From positions 2,914,001 through 2,978,000 of the forward strand of contig NZ_CP132911.1 of the NCBI RefSeq assembly GCF_036320485.1: DNA of 64,000 nt. Reading direction: 5' to 3'. This DNA comes from Dyella sp. A6 (GTDB lineage: Bacteria; Pseudomonadota; Gammaproteobacteria; Xanthomonadales; Rhodanobacteraceae). The notes beneath the pieces were generated by a model, which had not been told where the DNA came from, searched no databases, and saw nothing but the letters and a program-made list of their open reading frames with translations. Positions 56,734 through 64,000 of this stretch are shown in pieces (within the stretch, counting starts at the first letter, position 1; each line of letters begins with the position of its first letter). The translations under genes were made by a program, and so were the position numbers.

Positions 56734-58662
56734 ATGCGTTCGTACCGCGTCGCGGCCGTTGTCCTGCTGCTTTCACTGGCATTGAGCGCCTGTGCGCCTG
56801 CCATCCGGCCGCCATCTCCCGCGGAAACCGCCGCCGCGCAACAAGCCGCCACACTCGCCAGCCAGGGCCAGTTCGACCAGGCGGCCAGCGCCTACCTCAC
56901 CCTGGCCCAGCAGACATCCGCCCGCAGCAGCCATTACCGCCTGCTCGCCGCCGAAGCCTACCGCCAGGAAGACCAGCTTGGACGTGCCGCACCCATTGTC
57001 GCCACCATCGACCGCAGCCAGCTGACCGGCGACGAACCGCTACGCCTGGACCTGCTGCGTGCCGAGATAGCACTGCAGCAGCACGATCCGGCCACCGCGC
57101 TGCGACTGACCACGGAGTCCGGCGTGAACACGCCGCTGGCGCTGCGTCCTCGCCTGCTCGAGCTGCGCGCGGAAGCCATGGCCGCCAACCACGACTACTG
57201 GGGCGCCGGACGCACGCGCGTACAGATGGACAGCCTGCTGCACGGCTTCGACCGCAGCCAGAACCGCAAGCAGGCGGTCAACCTGCTGGCCAAGGTCGGT
57301 GTCGCCGAACTCAAGCAGCGCGCCGCGGCCATGAAGCCGAATGACCGCATGCTGCCGTGGATCAACGAGGCATTGACCCAGTTGGGCATCGTGGTGGCGC
57401 AATCGCAGCCCAATCTCGGCCAGCCGGTGGGCACCCTGCTGCCGGGCGCGGGCGCCAACGTGCGCCAGGGCTACAAGGTGCCGGCGAAGATCGCGCTGCT
57501 GCTGCCGCAGGGCAACGGCTTCGGCGGCATCAGCCAGGTGATCCGCGAAGGCTTTTTCGCCGCCTACTTCGACGCCGCCAGCAACCATGCGCCGCGTCCG
57601 TCGGTGCGTGTCTACGACAGCACGGGCACCGCCGACGGCGCCGTGAAGGCCTACCAGCAGGCGGTGGCCGACGGCGCACAGATGGTGGTCGGCCCGCTTA
57701 CCCGCGCCGCCGTCAGCGCCGTGCTGGCGCAAGCGTCCCTGCCGGTGCCGGTGCTCGCCCTGAACCACCCGAACAGCGGCACCCTGCCCGCCGCAGGGGC
57801 GAGCGAGTTCGCGCTGCGCCCCGAAACCGAAGGTGCCGAAGCCGCCGACCACATGAGCGAGCGCGGCATCACCCAGGCCTACATCATTGTCTCCGACGAC
57901 GATTTCGCCGGCCGCGCCGCCGCCGCCTTCAAGGCCGAATTCCAGGCACACGGCGGACTGGTCCTCGGCCAGACCCAGATCACCCGCGGCAGCGTCAACT
58001 ACCGCAACCAGATCGCCGGTCTCGGCATCCCCGCCACCCCCGCGGACCAGAACATCAACAGCAGCGCGAACGCATCGGCACCGACGGCGGGCATCTTCAT
58101 CAGCATGCATCCCGAGCAGGCCCGCCTGCTGCTGCCCCAACTGCGGGTGGCCCGCATCACCCTGCCGGTGTACGGCACCTCGCATATCTATGCCGGCAGC
58201 GACGACCCCAGCGACGACAACGACCTCGACGGCGTGTCGTTCTGCGATGCGCCGTGGCTTTTCGACGCGCAGACCGGCCTGCCCAAGCATGACGCCATCA
58301 CCGCACTGCTGCCCGAAGCACGCGGCGCCAGCAGCCGCCTGTTCGCCTTCGGCATGGATGCATGGAACCTGGTGCCCTACATCGACTGGATGCGCGCGAA
58401 CCCGGGCAGCTACCTGCCTGGCGCCAGTGGCCAGCTGACTGCCGACGCCTTCGGTCACGTGCGCCGCATCCTGATCTGGGCGAAGTTCCAGAACGGCGTG
58501 GCCCGACCCACCGGCGACAACCTGCAGATGCAGATGGACACCACGCCGGCCCCCGCCGGCAGCGCGCCGGCACCGGCCAGCAGCAGCGCGCCTGCGACCA
58601 GTCCGGCAGCACCGGCGAGCGCCGCCAGCAGCCCAACACCTGCGAGCACCCCGGCCGGCTGA
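56734..58662 (+). CDS. lpoA: Penicillin-binding protein activator LpoA (LppC family)
   Basis: A 642-residue outer-membrane lipoprotein. The lipobox LALSAC puts the acylated Cys at position 20. An N-terminal TPR-like domain (about 30-250) is followed by a periplasmic-binding-protein-like domain starting near KIALLLPQGNGFGG, and an Ala/Pro/Ser-rich tail of about 40 residues. LpoA stimulates the transpeptidase of PBP1a in E. coli; here that role is inferred. GAGGA precedes the ATG. The rsmI-lpoA-yraN arrangement is conserved. Confidence 0.9.
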   Translation: MRSYRVAAVVLLLSLALSACAPAIRPPSPAETAAAQQAATLASQGQFDQAASAYLTLAQQTSARSSHYRLLAAEAYRQEDQLGRAAPIVATIDRSQLTGDEPLRLDLLRAEIALQQHDPATALRLTTESGVNTPLALRPRLLELRAEAMAANHDYWGAGRTRVQMDSLLHGFDRSQNRKQAVNLLAKVGVAELKQRAAAMKPNDRMLPWINEALTQLGIVVAQSQPNLGQPVGTLLPGAGANVRQGYKVPAKIALLLPQGNGFGGISQVIREGFFAAYFDAASNHAPRPSVRVYDSTGTADGAVKAYQQAVADGAQMVVGPLTRAAVSAVLAQASLPVPVLALNHPNSGTLPAAGASEFALRPETEGAEAADHMSERGITQAYIIVSDDDFAGRAAAAFKAEFQAHGGLVLGQTQITRGSVNYRNQIAGLGIPATPADQNINSSANASAPTAGIFISMHPEQARLLLPQLRVARITLPVYGTSHIYAGSDDPSDDNDLDGVSFCDAPWLFDAQTGLPKHDAITALLPEARGASSRLFAFGMDAWNLVPYIDWMRANPGSYLPGASGQLTADAFGHVRRILIWAKFQNGVARPTGDNLQMQMDTTPAPAGSAPAPASSSAPATSPAAPASAASSPTPASTPAG

Positions 58663-59018
58663 TGCGTGCCAGCGGCGCCGTCTTCGAACAGCGCGCCCGG
58701 ATCGAACTGGAGCGCGCGGGCCTGCGCCTGCTGGCCAGCAACTACACCACCCGCCATGGTGAGCTCGACCTGGTGATGCAACACGGCGATACCGTCGTGT
58801 TCGTCGAAGTGCGACACCGCCAGCGCGCCGGCCACGGCGACGCCACCACCTCGGTCACCCGTAGCAAGCAGGAAAAGCTGATACGCACGGCACAGCTATG
58901 GCTCGCCGCGCACCCGCAATACGCCCAGCGCCCATGCCGCTTCGACGTGGTCAGCTACGACGGCCCGGCGGACGACGCGCGCATGCACTGGCTTAAGGGC
59001 GCATTCGAGGCGTACTGA
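58662..59018 (+). CDS. yraN: UPF0102 protein YraN
   Basis: A 118-residue endonuclease-like-fold protein. ARIELERAGLRLLASNYTTRHGELDLVM contains the GE-LD core and VVFVEVRHR the E-V-K/R strand of PD-(D/E)XK-like nucleases. The function is not established. Its ATG overlaps the lpoA stop by one nucleotide (TGATG). Confidence 0.9.
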   Translation: MRASGAVFEQRARIELERAGLRLLASNYTTRHGELDLVMQHGDTVVFVEVRHRQRAGHGDATTSVTRSKQEKLIRTAQLWLAAHPQYAQRPCRFDVVSYDGPADDARMHWLKGAFEAY

Positions 59019-59047
59019 TTCACTGCTTCGTGGATTACGCTTGCCGC

Positions 59048-60421
59048 ATGAAGATGCCCGGCGCACTACTCGACACCCTGCATACTCTTTTCGGCGACGA
59101 CGCCATCTCCACCGCCGACGCCGAGCGGCTGGCCTATGCCTACGACAACTCGCGCCGCAACGCCCTGCCCGACGCTGTGGTGTTTCCGACCACGCACGAA
59201 CAGGTCGAAGCGCTGGTGCGCGCTTGCCGCGAGCATCGGGTACCGCTGATTGCACGTGGCCGCGGCACTAATACCACCGGTGCCACGGTGCCGGTGGAAG
59301 GTGGCGTGGTGGCCAGCTTCGAGCGGATGACGCGCATCCTGCGCATCGATCCGGACAACCGCCTTGCCGTGGTCGAACCGGGCGTGCTCAACGGCGACCT
59401 GCAACGCGCGCTGGCACCGCACGGTTTTTTCTGGCCGCCCGACCCGTCCTCGTCGCCCTGGTGCAGCATCGGCGGCAACCTGGCCTGCAACTCGGCCGGG
59501 CCACGCACGGTGAAATACGGCAGCCCGCGCGAGAACACGCTGGGCCTGCGCGCCGTGGCCGGCAACGGCGAGAGCTTCCGTTGCGGCACCTACACCAGCA
59601 AGGGCGCCACCGGCTACGACCTCACCCGTCTGCTGATCGGCTCGGAAGGCACCCTGGCACTGATCACCGAAGCCACGCTCAAGCTCACCCCGAAACCCTC
59701 GGCCGTCCGCACGCTGCGCGCCACCTACCGCAACGTGGGCAGTGCGGCGCGCGCAGTGGCGCGGATCATGGCGCAGCCGGTAACCCCGTGCGCGCTGGAA
59801 TTCATCGACGACGTGGCGCTGAAGCTGGCCCACGACTACGCCCCCGACGCCGGTGTACCGCTAGCCGGGGCGATGCTGATGATCGAAGTGGACGGCGAAC
59901 CGGAAAACCTGCCGTCGGCCGCCGAGGCGGTGGCGCGCGCCGCTCGCGGCGATGGCCTGGAAGAACTGCGCGTGGCGGCCGACGCGGACGAGACCCGGGC
60001 GCTCTGGTCCGCCCGCAAGGCGCTGTCGCCCGCCCAGCGGACGCTGTCGCCGAACAAGATCAACGAAGACGTGGTGGTGCCGGTGAGCCGCCTGCCCGAA
60101 CTGGTCGACGGCGTGAAGCAGTTGGCCGCGCGACACGACGTGCCGATCGTCAGCTTCGGCCACGCCGGCAACGGCAACCTGCACGTGAACCTGCTGCCAC
60201 GCGACGACGCCGAACGCGAACGTGCCCATGCCGCGCTCGCCGGCCTGTTCGAACAGGTGATCGCGCTGGACGGCACACTGTCCGGCGAACACGGCATCGG
60301 CATGATCAAGCGCGAATTCATGCCCCTGGCGCTGTCCGGCGAAACGCTGGACCTGATGCGCGGCATCAAGGCCGCCTTCGATCCCGACGGCATCCTCAAC
60401 CCGGGCAAGCTGCTGCCGTGA
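59048..60421 (+). CDS. FAD-linked oxidase (GlcD/D-2-hydroxyacid dehydrogenase type)
   Basis: A 457-residue VAO-family flavoprotein. PDPSSSPWCSIGGNLACNSAGPRTVKYG and RGTNTTGATVPVEGG form the FAD-binding domain, and GHAGNGNLHVNLLP plus LSGEHGIGMIKREFM are in the FAD-oxidase C-terminal domain with conserved His residues. It likely oxidises a 2-hydroxyacid such as D-lactate, glycolate or D-2-hydroxyglutarate. Starts at 59030 (GTG), 59048 or 59054 are possible; 59048 is chosen. Confidence 0.85.
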   Translation: MKMPGALLDTLHTLFGDDAISTADAERLAYAYDNSRRNALPDAVVFPTTHEQVEALVRACREHRVPLIARGRGTNTTGATVPVEGGVVASFERMTRILRIDPDNRLAVVEPGVLNGDLQRALAPHGFFWPPDPSSSPWCSIGGNLACNSAGPRTVKYGSPRENTLGLRAVAGNGESFRCGTYTSKGATGYDLTRLLIGSEGTLALITEATLKLTPKPSAVRTLRATYRNVGSAARAVARIMAQPVTPCALEFIDDVALKLAHDYAPDAGVPLAGAMLMIEVDGEPENLPSAAEAVARAARGDGLEELRVAADADETRALWSARKALSPAQRTLSPNKINEDVVVPVSRLPELVDGVKQLAARHDVPIVSFGHAGNGNLHVNLLPRDDAERERAHAALAGLFEQVIALDGTLSGEHGIGMIKREFMPLALSGETLDLMRGIKAAFDPDGILNPGKLLP

Positions 60422-61008
60422 AAGCGGCACCACTGGACGCGCTGCTCGCCGAGATCCGCGCCTGCCACCTGTGCGCCGCGCAGTTGCCGCTGGGGCCGCG
60501 GCCGGTGGTGCAGGCATCGGCGCGGTCGAGGCTGCTGATCGTGAGCCAGGCGCCGGGGCGCAAGGTGCATGACACCGGCGTGCCGTTCAACGATGCCAGC
60601 GGCGAGCGGCTGCGTGACTGGCTGGGTATCGACAAGACGGCCTTCTACGATCCGTCGAATGTCGCCATCGTGCCGATGGGCTTCTGTTTTCCCGGCACCG
60701 GCAAGGGCGGTGACCTGCCGCCGCGAGCGGAATGCGCGCCGGCCTGGCACCCGCGCCTGCTGCCGCTGCTGAACCGGGTACGACTGACCTTGGCGGTGGG
60801 CCAGTATGCCCAGGCCGGCCTGCTCGGCGACCGGCGCGGACGCACGCTGACCGCGACCGTGCAGGCATGGCGCGGGCACCTGGCCCAAGACGTGCTGCCG
60901 CTGCCGCACCCCAGCCCGCGCAACCAGCTGTGGTTGAAGCGCAATCCCTGGTTCGAGACGGAACTGCTGCCGGTGCTGCGACAACAGGTGAAGGAAGCAC
61001 TTCGCTAG
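60418..61008 (+). CDS. Uracil-DNA glycosylase family protein (family-4-like, Fe-S)
   Basis: A 196-residue UDG-fold protein starting with GTG that overlaps the oxidase stop (GTGA). Motif A reads SQAPGRKVHDTGVPFNDASG where family 4 enzymes have GEAPG, and motif B is HPSPRN. Cys16, Cys19, Cys90 and Cys106 have the CxxC-x70-C-x15-C spacing of the 4Fe-4S ligands of family 4. Uracil removal is likely but the altered motif A leaves substrate open. Confidence 0.8.
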   Translation: MKAAPLDALLAEIRACHLCAAQLPLGPRPVVQASARSRLLIVSQAPGRKVHDTGVPFNDASGERLRDWLGIDKTAFYDPSNVAIVPMGFCFPGTGKGGDLPPRAECAPAWHPRLLPLLNRVRLTLAVGQYAQAGLLGDRRGRTLTATVQAWRGHLAQDVLPLPHPSPRNQLWLKRNPWFETELLPVLRQQVKEALR

Positions 61009-61016
61009 CAACGGCC

Positions 61017-61643
61017 TCAGGCGGCGCGGCGCGCGAAGATCAGATGCAGGCCGAAGAGCATGAACACCGCACCGGCGCAGCCGTCGATCCAGCGGCTCAG
61101 ACGCAGATAGCCACGTCGCATCGCTGGCAGCGCGAACACCCCGGCGACGAAGGCGAACCACAGCAAAGTCTCGACCACCACCATCACCCACAGCCCCCAG
61201 CGGGCGCCGGCACCGAGGCGGTCGCCCACGAAGGCCGAGAAGATGCTGCCGAAATACACCACCGCCTTGGGGTTGGCCAGATTGGTGAACAGGCCATTGC
61301 GCAGGGCCCGCCAGGGGCCGTTGGCCAGGCGCACCGCATGCGTCGGCAGCGACGCCGACGCGACCATCGCACCACGCAGCATCTTCAGGCCCAGCCAGCA
61401 GAGATAGGCGCCGCCGCAGATCGCGATCAGCCGTTCCAGCCACGCCAGCCGGTGCAGCAAGAGCTGCAAACCAAGCAAGGCCAGCGCCGCCCACACGGCC
61501 ACACCCAGTGCAATGCCCGCAACCCCGGCCAGTGCCTCGCGTCGCGAATGGCTGACCGCGGTCTGCGAGACATAGAAGAAATCCGGCCCCGGGCTCATCA
61601 GGGCGATCAGATGGACCAAGGCGATGGTCAGGAACAGGCTCAT
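61017..61643 (-). CDS. LysE/RhtB-family amino acid exporter
   Basis: A 208-residue membrane protein with about six helices. LMSPGPDFFYVSQTAVSHSRREALAGVAGIALG is the family N-terminal signature (GPD near residue 20). It probably exports a neutral amino acid such as threonine or homoserine. Convergent with the UDG gene by 8 bp. Confidence 0.88.
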   Translation of the reverse strand: MSLFLTIALVHLIALMSPGPDFFYVSQTAVSHSRREALAGVAGIALGVAVWAALALLGLQLLLHRLAWLERLIAICGGAYLCWLGLKMLRGAMVASASLPTHAVRLANGPWRALRNGLFTNLANPKAVVYFGSIFSAFVGDRLGAGARWGLWVMVVVETLLWFAFVAGVFALPAMRRGYLRLSRWIDGCAGAVFMLFGLHLIFARRAA

Positions 61644-61804
61644 GGGCGTCGATCCCCGTGCGAGGCTGACAGTGTAGCGATGCCGATGCGGCGGCGGTTG
61701 CCTTGCCGTGCCGTGGCGGCTTCATCTAACCTGCGACGATTCGCCGGCTCTGGGGGTGTTCCCCGGCTTCCTACAGGGGAAACACGCATGCGGAACATCG
61801 GCCC

Positions 61805-63085
61805 ATGAATCTCAAGCTTCGCCTCACGGTGATGAACTTCCTCCAGTACTACATCTGGGGGGCCTGGCTGCTGACCATCGGCACGTGGTGGTTCCATACC
61901 CAGCACTGGTCGGGCACCAGCTTCGGCGCGATCTTCTCGACCATGGGCATCGCCTCGCTGTTCATGCCCTCGCTGGCCGGCATCGTGGCGGACAAGTGGA
62001 TCAACGCCGAACGCCTGTACGGGCTGTTCCAGATCGCCGGCGCGGTGGTGCTGTTCGCGATACCCACGGTGCACAGCCCCGACACCATGTTCTGGGTGAT
62101 GCTGCTCAACATGTGCTTCTACATGCCGACCATCTCGCTTTCCATCGCGGTGGCCTACAACGCGCTGAAGCAGCAGGACATGGATGTGGTGACCGTCTAC
62201 CCGCCGATCCGCGTGTGGGGCACGGTCGGTTTCATCGCGGCGACCTGGACGGTGAGCCTGCTCGGCTTCGAGTCGTCCGCGACCCAGTTCCACGTGGCCG
62301 CCGGCGCCTCGCTGCTGCTGGGCCTGTACGCGTTCACCCTGCCCAAGTGTCCGCCGAAGCTGGACGCCACGCACAGCCGCACGCTGACCGACCGCCTCGG
62401 TCTCACCTCGTTCGTGCTGTTCAAGAACCGCAACATGGCGGTGTTCTTTATTTTCGCCATGCTGCTGGGCGCGGCGTTGCAGCTGACCAACGCCTACGGC
62501 GACACCTTCCTGAAGGACTTCTCCAAGGTCCCCGCCTACCAGCACCTGCTGACGGTGAAGTACTCGGCGATCATCATCTCCATCTCGCAGTTCTCCGAAA
62601 CCGCCTTCATCCTCACCATCCCGTTCTTCCTCAAGCGCTTCGGCATCAAGGCGGTGATGACCATGAGCATGCTGGCCTGGGTGCTGCGCTTCGGTCTGTT
62701 CGCGTTCGGCAACCCGGACGGCGGTCTGTGGATGATCGTGCTGTCCTGCCTGATCTACGGCATGGCCTTCGACTTCTTCAACATTTCCGGCTCGCTGTTC
62801 GTCGAGGGCCAGGCCGACCCGAAGATCCGCGCCAGCGCGCAGGGGCTGTTCATGCTGATGACCAACGGCATCGGCGCCGTGCTGGGCAGCCTGATCGCGG
62901 GCTGGATGATCGACCACTTCTTCACCAACCACAGCTGCAACGACACGTTGCTGATCTGCAAGGACTGGCGCGGCATCTGGCTGACCTTCGCCACCTATTC
63001 GCTGATCATGGCGGCCTTGTTCGTGCCGTTGTTCAAGCACCGGCACGAGCGCAAGGCGACGACGGAGGTCGCGCCCACGCACTGA
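61805..63085 (+). CDS. MFS nucleoside:proton symporter, NupG/XapB type
   Basis: A 426-residue 12-helix transporter. The N-terminal LTVMNFLQYYIWGAWLLTIGTW and SFGAIFSTMGIASLFMPSLAGIVADKW match the nucleoside-permease family (NupG). It imports nucleosides with protons in E. coli. A 160-bp upstream gap lies between it and the divergent lysE-type gene. Confidence 0.87.
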   Translation: MNLKLRLTVMNFLQYYIWGAWLLTIGTWWFHTQHWSGTSFGAIFSTMGIASLFMPSLAGIVADKWINAERLYGLFQIAGAVVLFAIPTVHSPDTMFWVMLLNMCFYMPTISLSIAVAYNALKQQDMDVVTVYPPIRVWGTVGFIAATWTVSLLGFESSATQFHVAAGASLLLGLYAFTLPKCPPKLDATHSRTLTDRLGLTSFVLFKNRNMAVFFIFAMLLGAALQLTNAYGDTFLKDFSKVPAYQHLLTVKYSAIIISISQFSETAFILTIPFFLKRFGIKAVMTMSMLAWVLRFGLFAFGNPDGGLWMIVLSCLIYGMAFDFFNISGSLFVEGQADPKIRASAQGLFMLMTNGIGAVLGSLIAGWMIDHFFTNHSCNDTLLICKDWRGIWLTFATYSLIMAALFVPLFKHRHERKATTEVAPTH

Positions 63086-63092
63086 GCGCTAC

Positions 63093-64000
63093 TCAGGTCA
63101 CCAGGGTGCTGGCCACCACGCGGTTGCGGCCGTGCGCCTTGGCCTCGTAGAGCGCCTGGTCGGCCGAGCGCATCCAGCTGCTGATGTCGTGGCAGCGCAC
63201 ACCGTCGAACACAGCCACGCCGATGCTGATGGTGATGCGTGACACCTTGGCATCCGCCGGCAGCGGCATCGCCGCCATCTCGGCGCGCAGGGTTTCGGCC
63301 AGGCGCATGCCGGCCTCCGCGCCCATGTCCGGGCAGAGCACGACGAACTCCTCGCCGCCGATGCGGGCGACATGGCCCGCCGCCCCGCTGACACGACACA
63401 GGCAGGAAGTCACGATGGTCAGCACCAGATCGCCCTGCGCATGACCGGCCTGGTCGTTGACGCGCTTGAAGTGGTCCACGTCGATCAGCAGCAGCACGTG
63501 CGCCTGCAGCGGTGAGGGCAACGGCCTGGCCAGCAGGGCATCGACGCGTTGCTGGAACGCGCGCCGGTTTTCGATGCCGGTGAGCGGATCGCGCTGAGCC
63601 TGCGCGCGCAGCTCGGCCGCATGGCGGCGTTGCGCGTGCAGCAGCAGGAACAACAGCAGCGCCACCAGCGCGCCGCCCACCGCCACGATCTTGGTGAGCA
63701 GGCTGCCCAGGGCCTCGCGCCGACGTGCCTCGTCGCGCCGCGCGGCCTCGGCCTGGGCCGCCTTCAGCTGCAGGTCCTTCAGCTGGTTCTCGCGCTTCAG
63801 CGAGAGAATCTGCAGTTCCTTCTCGCGGGTGGCGTAACGGGCCTCCAGCTCCGCTTCGTCCGAACGCAGCACCGCAGTGTTGCGCACGTCCAGGTCGCCG
63901 GCCACTTCGCGCATGTCGTCCAGCGCCGGACGCAGCTTGCCCATGGCCGCCTCCAGCCGGCTGCGCTGCTCCAGCTCATCGGGCAGCAGGCCGTGAATAT
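63093..64000 (-). CDS. GGDEF-domain protein, probable diguanylate cyclase (5' end beyond window)
   Basis: The 3' part of a membrane-linked cyclase. A coiled coil (about 35-75 of the visible part) leads to one membrane helix (IVAVGGALVALLLFLLLH) and a C-terminal GGDEF domain with DPLTGIENRRAFQ, DVDHFKRVND and the active-site loop GGEEF, an active variant. It likely makes cyclic-di-GMP. The frame stays open to 64000, so the 63944 ATG is not the start and an N-terminal sensor or TPR domain is expected outside the window. Confidence 0.88.
   Translation of the reverse strand, partial: IHGLLPDELEQRSRLEAAMGKLRPALDDMREVAGDLDVRNTAVLRSDEAELEARYATREKELQILSLKRENQLKDLQLKAAQAEAARRDEARRREALGSLLTKIVAVGGALVALLLFLLLHAQRRHAAELRAQAQRDPLTGIENRRAFQQRVDALLARPLPSPLQAHVLLLIDVDHFKRVNDQAGHAQGDLVLTIVTSCLCRVSGAAGHVARIGGEEFVVLCPDMGAEAGMRLAETLRAEMAAMPLPADAKVSRITISIGVAVFDGVRCHDISSWMRSADQALYEAKAHGRNRVVASTLVT

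Overview
The window is chromosomal DNA of a high-GC gammaproteobacterium of the order Xanthomonadales, most likely Rhodanobacteraceae (Rhodanobacter/Dyella/Luteibacter type). The evidence is the gene order: an lptD-surA-pdxA-rsmA-apaG-apaH block, secA next to dciA, lpxC and a complete division/cell-wall (dcw) cluster that has no murD, rnpB and rsmI directly upstream of mraZ, and a sugar locus built around a TonB-dependent receptor. No insertion sequence, prophage, CRISPR array, tRNA or rRNA gene was seen. Coding density is high and most junctions inside operons are 1-11 nt overlaps. The assignment is by recognition of families, not by database search.

Region 1 (about 100-13,410, all + strand) is an accessory carbohydrate locus: TonB-dependent receptor, inner-membrane MFS transporter, two paralogous exported GH65-type glucosidases separated by a TPR/2-oxoglutarate-oxygenase protein, an atypical exported GH37 (trehalase-family) enzyme and an exported HSL-type esterase. 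Read together, they would take an alpha-glucoside, possibly acylated or otherwise modified, across the outer membrane, trim it in the periplasm and import the product. The substrate is not known, and the GH37 protein lacks an arginine and a glycine-rich loop used by classical trehalases. This is the best candidate for an undescribed system here.

Region 2 (13,494-25,650) holds housekeeping and scattered genes: an orphan pilR, a TPR-sulfotransferase, ssb, a YajR-like MFS divergent from ispB with two perfect palindromes in the shared promoter region, a dienelactone-hydrolase-like protein, two ubiquinone hydroxylases (ubiH and a UbiI/UbiF-type gene), a BtuM-like vitamin B12 S-component with its PduO-type adenosyltransferase, a class II HDAC-like amidohydrolase and msrB.

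Region 3 (25,742-33,626, + strand) is the outer-membrane biogenesis and rRNA/vitamin block lptD-surA-pdxA-rsmA-apaG-apaH plus a SAM methyltransferase, ending at a strong terminator shared with the convergent secA.

Region 4 (33,697-55,150, almost all - strand) runs, in the order of transcription, mraZ, rsmH, ftsL, ftsI, murE, murF, mraY, ftsW, murG, murC, ddlB, ftsQ, ftsA, ftsZ, (gap) lpxC, then a LytM-type peptidase divergent from dciA, then secA. The mraZ promoter has a perfect -35 box and four GTGG-type MraZ boxes at exact 10-bp spacing. Direct adjacency of mraY and ftsW without murD fits the alternative MurD2/MurL route known in Xanthomonas.

Region 5 (55,380-64,000) contains rnpB, rsmI, lpoA, yraN, an FAD-linked oxidase, a family-4-like uracil-DNA glycosylase with four possible Fe-S cysteines, a LysE exporter, a NupG-like nucleoside transporter and a GGDEF protein cut by the window edge.
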